In this document: positions 54,690 through 64,000 of the stretch, one piece after another
How the letters are laid out: the number at the start of each line of letters is the position of its first letter
Position numbering within the stretch: position 1 is the stretch's first letter
Origin: Ctenosaura bakeri
Taxonomy: Eukaryota; Chordata; Lepidosauria; Squamata; Iguanidae
Assembly (NCBI GenBank): GCA_948474755.1
Contig: CAOLHI010000075.1
Coordinates: 682,001 to 746,000 of the forward strand
Direction of reading: 5' to 3'
DNA length: 64,000 nucleotides
The notes under the pieces: model-generated
Seen by the model: only the letters and a program-made list of their open reading frames with translations
What the model was told of the DNA's origin: nothing
The model's database searches: none
Program-made: the position numbers and the translations under genes

Positions 54690-56110
54690 ATGTAAGTGAG
54701 TAGTTGTTTAAGGCTTGGAGACTGTAGGCCAATAAAGGCTTGCTTTCAAGAACTTGTGAGGAGGTTGTATGATTCTCCAGAACTGGGTTTAGCTCAATAG
54801 TGATGCTGAGGACTGTAGGTGACAAATAGGGGTGTTTTCTGTCATTTTGCATTTTTTTGGTCTGTCTTGTAGTAGATAGTTTGTGGTTATTAATCTTGCC
54901 TTGTTGATTTGTTTCTTTGCCTCCTTAGGTGGCAAATCCAAAAGTTTTGGTAAATCCAAGAGTTTTGAATCTCTGTTTTGTGGATCTAAGTAGATGCAAT
55001 TGTATTGGAAAGCTAGGCCGTAAACAGGAGATGCGTAGTTTTCTGGGTAGAAACTGGAAGCATGTAAGTATATGTAGTTATCAGTGGGTTTTTGGTAAAG
55101 TGTGGTGCTTAGAAGTCCATTGTGCAGTTGCATAGTGGTGTCAAGAAAGGGAACTTGTTGTGTGGATTGCTCCATCCTGGTGAAACTTCTGAAGTGATTG
55201 CTTGTGTTCAAATTACAAAGATATCATCAAGAAATTGTAGGCAGAGGAGAAAGTGTTTTGTGCATGTGTTGAAGAAGCATTATTCTAGGTCATCCATGAA
55301 GATATTTGCATACTATGGTGCCATGCAGCTGCCCATAGCAGTGCCACAGACTTGGAGGTACATATCATTCTTGAAAGATCAAGTCGTTGTGAATTAGTAC
55401 AAAGTGGCAGAGTCTAATCTGCTGTAGTTTCATTCAGGATGAAATTCTTAATGGCTTGTAGACCATCATGCTATGGGATGTTGGTATATTGTTGCTAGGA
55501 TGGGGTTCTCTGGGAGGTTATGGATCGACTGTATCTTCCTGTATTAGGAAACCTTCATGTAGCTTGGAGGGTTGATGGCATATGGTCTGAGGACTAAGTC
55601 CATACACCCAAATTTTCCAACAATGATGGTTCTAATGCTTGAAACAATGGGTCATCCTGGATTGCCTTGTTTGTGTATTTTGAGTAGTAGATAGAAGATG
55701 CCTGGTGTGGGCTCCTGAGGTGCCCATTTGAATTCAGATCAGTACATCAATACAGAATTCTCTGAGTAATTTATGTAATCCTTCAGTGTTCATCAGCGGA
55801 ATCTTTAGAGAGGATTCTATAAAATGAAGCACTGGATAGTTGTCTCTCAGCCTCATGTTTGTACTCTGACTTGTTCATGATGTCCACCGCTCTCCCTTTG
55901 TTAGCCTGTCATAATGTTAGGATTGTTTCCGAGACTGTGTATGGTTTCTCATTCCCTATGGATGGGGCTATGCGGTAAATTGTGTTTCTTGTTGATTATC
56001 TTACTTTTAGCACAACAACAAGAACATTCTATATAAAAAATCAAATTCTATGTTCCAGCCTTGTGGAGGGGTCCATGTAGAGTTCTTCTACTTGTAGCAC
56101 TTGGAAACAT
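54690..56110 (-). mobile_element. Penelope-like retroelement, reverse transcriptase part
   Basis: Minus-strand reading in several frames gives NNPNIM and MNKSEYKHEAERQLSS-type text near 55,930-55,840, LLPKIHKQG-like decayed text, TNIPHSM near 55,480, FQNDMYLQVCGTAMGSCMAP near 55,375-55,315, FLDDIFVI near 55,230-55,205 (the catalytic D-D pair, usual Y replaced by F), and the open frame 55,211-54,789 with VPFLDTTMQLHNGLLSTTLY. This order is that of Penelope-like RTs. The GIY-YIG endonuclease expected downstream is not seen. Stops and frame breaks are frequent. Confidence 0.85.
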
Positions 56111-57370
56111 AATATCAGGTACTGGCACAGTGACAATTGTCATGTTGTGTGTAGGCTGAGTTGATATCTATGAGCTGTTGCCTTGGCTGCTGTCACTGTG
56201 TCTGAAATGTTCCTTGAGTTGTAAATGGCAGAAAAAAGATTACAGGTCACAACAGAACTGAATCACATGTGGAGGTTTTGAGGGGCAGAAGGACAGGTCT
56301 ATGAAAGAATAGCGTCCATTTAGATACTGCTTAGTGTGTGGCTGGAAAGGGTTACAATATTATTCTCAAAGTTGGTGGTGTTTCTGCAGTGGGTCACTGG
56401 GGCCTGTAGTAAGAGAGAGGGTTTTTTTTTTTTGCTGGTTCTCTGCATTGCATAGTCTGAAAAGCATTGGTTTAAAACATTCAGAGAACACTACATTGTA
56501 CAGTTGTCCTACTTTACTGCATACTTCTTCCTGAACAGAGCACTGTGCGAAAGGGCTGCAAGAAAGGAGAAAATTGTGGGTTTGAGGCCAATGCCAGCTG
56601 TACATTATGGAGTGCCTTCAAACAAAATGAGCCCTTTGTCCTTCTACCATCACCCACTCTGCCTCTGGTCCGTTTCTAGAAATGATTTGGGAGGTGAAGA
56701 AGAGAAGGAAGGATAAGCAATTAAGAAGGAAGCAGAAACAGCTATTCTTTTTCTTGTTTTCATCACTCACTTGTGCTCTCTGTTTAGGTGTAAAAGGAGA
56801 GGACAGTCAATGAAGCATCAAGAAAGAAGAAAGCAAGGAAATCCCCATTACACCATGGGCAATAATAGATGCCAACCCTACCAAGATCTGAATCCAATCA
56901 CTTCCTGGACCTTAATGTTCTCCTGAGGGTGAAGTATTATATGAAAATCCTGCATTTATTATGAATTCAATAACAACAAGCAGTAGCAAGGCTATTTCTC
57001 CTTCTAAACACATCTGGGGAAATTGGTACAAAAATGCATGCTTTTGGGGAGATCTGTATAGAAATGCATGCATTTTTGTATTAATCATTGTGTCCCTTTC
57101 TGTATACATTTACTGATAATACATCTACTTTTGTGTGAATTTCTTCATCAGATAACTGTATCACAAAAGTTGGATGAAGTCAGAAAACCAATGTTTAATT
57201 TTGTTCTAGTTTACATGTCAGTTAGGGAAACTTGAATCATCTCTGCTCTTATTAAAATATAGATTAAACTCTTCTCCATCCGTAATAAGAACACATCAGC
57301 CTTAGTCCAATTGGTTAGTTCCAACTAGAGTAGATCCACAAATCTACTCCTAAACGCAGACCATAGAACC
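56111..57370. other. Unique sequence, possibly decayed Penelope 5' part at the left
   Basis: 56,111-56,330 may continue the Penelope-like element but carries no clear motif. The rest has no recognised repeat or gene; a T run lies at 56,421-56,432. Confidence 0.4.
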
Positions 57371-57373
57371 ACA

Positions 57374-57578
57374 GAGTGGGAGCCCTGGTGGTGCAGTGAT
57401 TAAATACCAGGACTGCAGCCATAAGTTCAATCCTGCCGGGCTCCAGGTTGACTCAGCCTTCCATCTTTCCGCAGGATGGTAAAATGAGTACCCAGCTTGT
57501 TGGGGGCAATTACCTAACACATTGTAAACCACTTAGAGAGCACTTAGCTGATAAGCGGTATAGAAATACACATGCTAT
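57374..57578 (+). mobile_element. Second SINE type (tRNA-headed, squamate-like)
   Basis: 'gccctggtggtgcagtgatt' forms a tRNA-like box A head, and 'agttcaatcctgccgggc' lies near box B. The body follows with 'gttgactcagccttccatct', 'ggtaaaatgagtacccag' and the tail 'gtaaaccacttagagagc' with 'taagcggtatagaaatac'. This family is common in squamate genomes and differs from the Bov-B-tailed SINEs elsewhere in the window. Confidence 0.75.
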
Positions 57579-57579
57579 T

Positions 57580-57700
57580 GCTAGAGTTGGAAGAGACCAC
57601 AATGGCCATTGAGTCCAAGCCCCTGTCATGCAGGAATACTGAAAGCACCCCCAGCAAATAGCCATCCAGCCTCTGCTTTAAAACCCTCAGATCAATTCTT
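57580..57700 (-). mobile_element. CR1 LINE 3' end
   Basis: 'tagagttggaagagaccaca' followed by 'ccattgagtccaagcccctg' and 'catccagcctctgctttaaa' is a reversed CR1 3' region. The terminal octamer repeat is lost at the junction with the SINE. Confidence 0.8.
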
Positions 57701-58239
57701 GATTGGTGAGTGAATCTGTAGGTAAACCCATTGATTTAGTGCCTTTCCTTTAGGGCAATGATTGTCCTTGGGACTATCAGGTCTTCATCTTACCTGTTCT
57801 TAGAATATTATCAACATTAGTCCTCTGAGCCAAGCATGGAAAACAAGTGGAATTCAGAAAAGTTAGTTTGCTTGTAACAAAGGTGCATACCTGTATCCAG
57901 CTGTCTATTATTCTGATTGTCAACAAGATATTTTTAAACATGAATGCTGGATAAGCTTGGCAAAGATTTCCTTTGCTAAGAACCACTTTCATAAATCTAC
58001 ATGTGAAAAAAAAAGGCTGCTTATGACAGAAGTTAATTGAGACAACTTTGTGTGAATTAACATTCACTTTTGTGTAATGATCACACCCCAATTCAGGCAA
58101 CAATACTTTGATTGTGGAAGCTGCAGGATCTGGGTGACATTTTTACACAGTGCAAAGTAGGTCTTTAGTGTAGCTCTTTCTTCTGTTGTTTTTTGGGTAT
58201 GCTTGTGCCTTTTCTATGTGAAGCTTATTTGATACAAAG
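57701..58239. other. Unique sequence
   Basis: No recognised repeat or gene. Confidence 0.5.
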
Positions 58240-58470
58240 AGAAAAAGAAGCCAAAATATGTTACATTAAAGGCTTCCTCATTGACAGTGCTTTATATTTA
58301 ATTACAGCTTTGATTCCTCTTTGAAAATAGCTATAAGGCATCTTATTGTTTACAGTCACCTCTGTCTCATTAACAGCAGGAAAACTTTTGCTGCAAGTTT
58401 TTTCTTCTTCTGTTGTTCTGCTGCCACTAAGCTGTTAAGCAACGCTGCTTCAGACAGTTCCCAAAACCTT
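58240..58470. other. Possible conserved non-coding element
   Basis: Repeat-free text with 'ggcttcctcattgacagtgc', 'atttaattacagctttgatt' and 'tcattaacagcagg', containing TAAT-type and TGACAG-type words often found in vertebrate enhancers. Judged by eye only. Confidence 0.2.
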
Positions 58471-59189
58471 CCAGATTTTTTAGCACCTGATAGGCATCTT
58501 GGTGACTGACAGAGGAAAGGCTGTGTTAGTTCCTATCAAACATTGCAGGGGAAAGGCAAGCATTCACAGCTTGATGTGCAGGGAAGATCTGCTTTTTACT
58601 GGTCTGACAGTTTTGTCATGCATCTGTCTTAACATTCCTTTACCATTTGCTATTGTTCTTGATCACTATTTTACCTTTTTTCTTCTTACTTTACTGAACT
58701 CAAGCTCCACTACATGTAGTTGGCTACTAACATCTGAATTGGCACATTCCCAGAATAGATGAGATTCCGGGATCTTTTCCTCTTTTCTCCTTACACATGG
58801 GACGAGCTGCGTCCATTATGATCTAGCAGTAACTTCCTCCCCCTTCCAGCTCTCTGTAGTGTCTGTTATTAGCCCTCTAAAGGAGATTTTTGGTTACTTC
58901 CCTCACATTTCCATAGGAGAAAGCAGCTTCTGTCTGCAGAATCACACCACTGGATATTGGTTTCAGTCTATCGGCTTTCATATTTGAGGTTTTAAAGTCA
59001 TTTAATGCTTTCCAAGTCAGCAGACATCAGTCTATATTGTGGTAGCAAGTTACACAATTTAATTGGATAGATGTGGTACATTTTAAAAATATGTTGTTAA
59101 CATTCTTGTTTTGGTTGCAATCAGTGCTTATTGTTAGTGCAAACATACACATATACATATGGTTAAAGCAAATTCATCTTCTTAAGAAT
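58471..59189. other. Unique sequence
   Basis: No recognised repeat or gene. Confidence 0.5.
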
Positions 59190-59520
59190 TGGCTTGTTCT
59201 TTTTTCTTGTTTTTCCAGATTTACCTGAGTTTGTCATTGAATAATCAAAAAAATAATCTCATTAATTAATTTAGGGTGCATTACATTGAATTCCTCCTTT
59301 GGAGGATAAGCAAAAAAGAATCAAAAGATTGCTTTTGTTAGTAGGAAGGGAAGAGGCATTTAATGAAACTTGATTTCACAATTAAGGTAACTACCATTTA
59401 GCCAGTGTTAACTCTCCTCTAATTAATGATAATTCCTGTATTTTAGAGATCAAAGACATGCAGGCTGGCTGATTAGTTTTTAAAGTTCTGATTTGTACGC
59501 AGCTAGATTCTACCACAGTG
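59190..59520. other. Possible conserved non-coding element
   Basis: AT-rich, repeat-free stretch with several TTAATTAA-like words ('ctcattaattaatttaggg', 'ctctaattaatgataattcc') and 'ggctggctgattag'. Clusters of homeodomain cores of this kind are common in conserved developmental enhancers. No direct evidence. Confidence 0.2.
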
Positions 59521-61400
59521 TGAGGTGGAAATCACACCCTGAGATGTCACAAATGTTAACAACAAAAAGTACAAATTATCCACAGATTTATCATGATCTT
59601 TCCATTTGCACTCAGTGGTGGTGGGTGGCTTTTGTGTCCTTGGAGCAGTGAATCTACTCTAAGGTTTAGTCAAAATGTCAAAGGAGTTGTTCATGGAGTT
59701 GAACCCTATCCTTAAAATTGGTTGAGCATTTTGGGTAATTTGATTACAGTTCAGAATAAACCCTAGAGTGTATTCATTACCCCATTTACATGGAAGCTAC
59801 CAGCCATCACCTTTTACACTGGCCAATGTATGAAACTTTAGAGCCCCCTTTCTCAGCTCCTCTTCTTGATCTTTTGAAGACTTAACACTGGAACCTTTTA
59901 GGGCTCCTTCTGTAACAAATCAGTCACAGTGCCATGGGAATACTAAGTTCTGTGGCTGCATAAATAGCTTTCTTCTTATTTGCTACAGATCATGAACAAA
60001 ACAAAGATGTTTCTAGACTAAGTGTTCACTGGCAACCATTCTGAGTTCACTTACTTCCTTTTGGGTATCTGAATGATGTCATCGACCTATAGTGCTATTT
60101 CCACATTTTCATCTTTATTTTTGGCAATTTTGAAAATCTGACTCTTTTTTCCCTTTTATTTTCTTTCTCCCTTCTCCTTTTTTGGTAAAGAGGGAACAGC
60201 AGTGCAATTATCCAAGGTGTAGAGGGTTCTTTTCATTACTGACCAGTATTCTACAACATCTTAACATGAAACCTGATGTAGTTGAAAAAAGTCCCTGGGA
60301 CAGTTCAAGGCCTATAATAGCTACATCTTCAGGATGATAAGACTTTAGCTTTTCATCTGCAAATCAGTCTCAGTCTTGCCTAGTTAAGTCTGAAGACCAT
60401 GTTCCATATCAAATAAATATTGCCTATTCAGAAATAATAAAATAAAATAGTAAAGTGGCAAGTTTATTCTATAGAAGCCACCTCAAATTCAGACTACTAA
60501 ATTCTTTGTTCAAACTCTTTTTCATCGATGCCATTTTCATTACCCTACAGTACACTGTGAATAGGTTTTCTCTCTCTCACTTCTTTCTTTATAGTGAAAG
60601 TTTTAGGAAGTTTATACAAATTAATAAAATCCTGGGTTCTATGAAGCCAATCTAGCTTTGAACATGCTTTTATTGATCTTTCAGGTAAATCTACTGTGAA
60701 AGTTATGAGCCAAGCCCAGCTCACTGACTTCAAACAGAATTGGAGGTACCTGTAGAGAGTTACCCTGGCAGACAAGCTTTCACTAAAGCCAGCAGAACAG
60801 AGGTGAGAGTAAGGGGAAAAGCTGCTTAATTAACATTTCACATGTGTTGCAGGTTGTGATTTAAGGTAGCTTAAACTATCCCTACTGTACACAGGTGAAT
60901 GTCTTTCTTTTTCTCTGTGTAGATAAAAAAAAAAACTTCCACAAATGGCTGAATATATTTGATGTACACTAAATAAACAAATACCCTTTCCCCATTTGTT
61001 TGGGAAAAGTAACAAATTGTCAACCAGGCATTGTGAAATATAGCATGAGCTACATTGGACATCATTTTCAGAATAAAAGAAAGAAACAAGGTATATACGC
61101 ACTGTGCAGACGTGTATCAATTTCATGCTAGTCTAAGTATCATGATTTCCATAGGAATTAAAAATCCTGGTAATTAAGAGTTTGGTTGAAATTGAGAGAT
61201 TGACACCTCATATTCAAAATTCTTTTGTCAGTGCAAAGAACCATTCCCACCAGAGATCTACATACAGATCCAGGAACCTTGAGATGTGTAAACAGCTGTG
61301 AATCTAGTTTAGGTCTAGTAGTGTATCGACATGCTGTACAATAGAAATACATGTAACCTATGTTCTGAATGTACCTCAAAGTAGCCTGCTGAGGTGAATC
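59521..61400. other. Unique AT-rich sequence
   Basis: No repeat family, RNA gene or plausible exon. Frames on both strands are short. Confidence 0.5.
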
Positions 61401-62445
61401 ATCATAGAATCATAGAGCTGGAAGAGACCACAGGGGCCATCTAGTCCAACCCCCTGCCATGCACTCTTGACAGATGGCCATCCAGCCTCTGCTTAAAAAC
61501 GTTCAAAGAAAGAGACTCCACCACACTCCGGGGCAGCATATTCCACTGCTGGACAGCTCTGACTGTCAGGAAGTTCTTCCTGAGATTCAGGTGGAATCTC
61601 TTTTCCAGAAATTTGAAACCATTGCTCTGTGTCCTAGTCTCTGGAACAGCAGGAAACAGGTTTGCTCCATTGTCCAGATGACATCCTTTCAAATATTTCA
61701 GCATGGTTATCATGTTGCCTCTTAACCTTCTCTTCCCCAGGCTAAACATACCCAGCTTCTTAAGTTTCCCTTAAACGGCATGGTTTCTAGGCTTTCTACT
61801 ATTTTAGTCAGCCTCCTCTGGACATATTCCAGCTTGTCAATATCTTTCCTGAACTGGGATGCCCAGAGCTGGATACAGTATTCCAGGCGAGGTCTGATCA
61901 ATGCAGAATAGAGTGATACTCTCATTTCCCTTGACCTAGACACTATGCTTCTATTGATGCAGCCCAGAAAAACATTGGCTTTCTTGACTGCTACATCACA
62001 CTGCTGACTCATGTTCACCTTGTGGTCTATTAAGACCCCTAGATCCTTTTCACATGCATTGTGGTCAAGCCAGCTATCACTCATCTTATATTTGTGCATT
62101 TTGTTTCTTTTCTTTTTTTTTATCCAAGTGTAGTACCTTACACTTCCTCCAGTTGAAATGCATTTTGTTCATTTTGACCCAATTCTCTACCTGTTAAGAT
62201 CATTTTGAATTCTCCTCCTGCCTTCTGCGTGGTTAGCGATCCCTCTTAATTTGGTGTCATCTGAAAGTTCAATAAGAATGCCCTCTATTCCCTCATCCAA
62301 ATAATTGATAAAAGGTGTTGAATAGCACTGGGCCCAGGACAGAACCCTGTGATACCCACTAATCACTTCTCTGAAGAGGAGCCATTGGTGGGCAGCCTTT
62401 GGGTTCAGTCAGTCAACCAGTTACAAATCCATTTTAAATGAAAGT
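61401..62445 (-). mobile_element. CR1 LINE, 5'-truncated, RT C-terminal half
   Basis: The plus strand starts 'catcatagaatcatagagct', the reversed (ATGATTCT)n tail. Minus-strand frames hold the polymerase region with LIELSDDTKLRGIA (FADD box changed to LSDD) near 62,270-62,240, then MHKYKMSDSWLDHNACEKDLGVL-type text from 62,099 and SALIRPRLEYCIQLWASQF, and the 3' region with RRLRGNMITMLKYLKGC. It is 5'-truncated just upstream of the RT4-5 region. It abuts a DIRS-order fragment. Confidence 0.9.
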
Positions 62446-64000
62446 CATATCCTGTAAATAAAGTACTTTCATCCTAATGTAAACTAGGAACCACCTTACA
62501 TGCAAAATTAAGACGTCCAGTAAGCTCCTGAAAATCTCTAAGTGAAATGAATTACTCCTTTCAACCCTGACCTAACTGCCAATGCCCATCCAAGAAAAGT
62601 ACTAAACTTTTCAAAAGCAGATCAAGAGACAGAACACCCCATAAGAGGGCCCAGCCCATATAACAAGACGATCAAACCCCCTTCCCCCAATAACTCATAA
62701 TCCAAATAGAAGAAGGTGAAATGCTGACTAAATGTTGAATTCCACTAACTCAATCCCTGCTCCATTCCTTTACCTAACTGTACACATTGCAACAGGAATA
62801 GCATTACTAACTGAATTATCTTTGGGAAAAGTCAAACGGTGAATCAATCTAATCCACCAGGCACCTTCTTGAGAACCACGCCCAAGAGAGACAACCTTAA
62901 ATTGCTAACCAAAGAAGAAGAAAAGGGTCCCATTACCCTGCCATCATCTACCTCCTTCTTAATTTTATTCCCAACAACTTTCTCCAAACCAACAACAGAA
63001 CATGAGTTCATAGGAAAATGAGGCTTCTAAATTCCCTGGAATGAAATCTAAACCCACAATCCCATAAAACCCTTCTTCAAATAAAGCATCACTTCCTTAT
63101 CCAAGTAAATGTACAACAAAAACTCAAGCCTACTCACTTTCACTGGACTGGGTCCCTTTTGGAGGTGCAGAAGAACCTCCAGGTCACCTTTTACCTCTCG
63201 GATGCTCCCTGGTGCCACTTCTGCCCTTTCTTCTCAGGCAACTATGAAAGGAACAGGAACCACTAACAAATACACCACTTGTGCCTAAATTGCAAGGGTA
63301 CATGCTACTAGAGCCATGTATGCCAAACTCCCAACAAATTTTACCATGACCTACAGAAACTGACTGATTTTGGCTTTTGGGACCAGACCCAACTTGTCAT
63401 TTATAGGCCATATGTCCACTGTGAGATCTCTCATCCTGTACTACTCTGGTAGGGGTAATTAAATTAGCCCACAACTGAGAATAAATCTGGTCCCAGCTAA
63501 GTCCAGGATTCATTGTGGCCCTCATGTGAAAACGTGCACCATAAGAAAGCCATGCCAACTCTGCAAAGTCACATTAAGACCTATGGATCAAATCCATGCA
63601 ATGGATGAGTGCACACTCTCTCTGGGGATGGCCTCTAGCAATAATTCCTGAACATATACATAATCCAGAAAACCAATTCCACCAATTCTAATCAACATTC
63701 CACTTCCTGACCTTATCTGTCTGCTTTTCATCCATGCTCTCCCAGTCTTTCTTCTCTGGCTCCTTATAGGGCAGAGAAAAAACACTCACTTATTCTCCAT
63801 TCAGGATCTTATCAAATATAGCCATGATCACTCAAAGGCATATTAAGATCTCCTGAAGGAATAGATGCAAAAAGCACTCCACAATAAACACTGGTTGAAG
63901 TTTGCTGACCTATCTCAACAGGGTCCAGAGGCCACTGTGGCACACCAACTCCTGGGTAATATTCTTGGGGAAAATAAAAACCAAGGGAACCTTGAATAGA
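62446..64000 (-). mobile_element. Second DIRS-order element fragment (gag and RT)
   Basis: On the minus strand, 63,140-63,070 reads TPVKVSRLEFLLYIYLD followed by YLKKGF, a conserved segment before the RT in DIRS-order elements. Next come LGVVLKKVPGG near 62,880, RLIHRLTFPKDNSVSNAIP near 62,850-62,790, a degraded MGCSVS..FEKFSTFLGW stretch near 62,640-62,580, and FQELTGRLNFACKVVP near 62,540-62,490 at the start of RNase H. The frame 63,785-63,588 and text up to the window edge match a gag-like region by position only. The element continues past 64,000. It is more decayed than, and separate from, the 23-26 kb copy. Confidence 0.7.

Noticed and set aside
57374..57578. tRNA gene
   Set aside because: The head resembles a tRNA but lacks a cloverleaf with proper stems; the rest is a SINE body and tail.

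Overview
This is animal nuclear DNA, most probably from a squamate reptile (lizard or snake). The evidence is the repeat population: tRNA-headed SINEs with a Bov-B-type tail, CR1 LINEs ending in (ATGATTCT)n, L2/Rex-like LINEs, a Bov-B/RTE LINE tail, DIRS-order and Penelope-like retroelements, a Ty3/Gypsy element, several endogenous retroviruses and Harbinger-like MITEs. I found no host protein-coding exon that I can support. The window reads as intergenic or intronic sequence built from layered transposons separated by AT-rich unique DNA.

Layout. 1-6.3 kb: unique AT-rich DNA with a 10-bp tandem repeat, an L2-like scrap and a four-copy SINE array (3.1-4.07 kb). 6.34-11.57 kb: a complete Ty3/Gypsy provirus with both LTRs, a 5-bp target duplication, remnants of Gag, PR, RT, RNase H and integrase, and a self-priming-type primer site; its text is full of homopolymer errors. 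11.6-12.6 kb: three SINEs. 12.6-19.5 kb: mostly unique. 19.5-33.5 kb: a nested pile. It holds a solo LTR, a Harbinger-like MITE, a Bov-B tail and a minus-strand DIRS-order element (RT, RNase H, tyrosine recombinase) that is split by a CR1 tail, by an internally deleted retrovirus (26,200-30,386, TSD AAAG) and probably by a nearly full-length CR1. 34.1-40.9 kb: a minus-strand retrovirus with nearly identical LTRs. Its interior keeps only an integrase C-terminus, Env pieces and a 5' leader, and contains a 5S rRNA-like sequence. 41-53.6 kb: L2-like LINE pieces, another solo LTR with TSD GAAC inside an L2-like LINE, and four more copies of the Harbinger-like MITE family. 53.7-64 kb: CR1 fragments, a Penelope-like RT, a second SINE type and a second DIRS-order fragment that runs off the window.

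Nothing here works as a cellular pathway. The interest lies in element biology: the complementarity between the Gypsy LTR and its primer site, the young but gag-less retrovirus carrying 5S-like sequence, a consistent 3-bp-TSD MITE family, and insertion ages that can be ordered by nesting. Four AT-rich stretches look like possible conserved non-coding elements; that is a judgement by eye.
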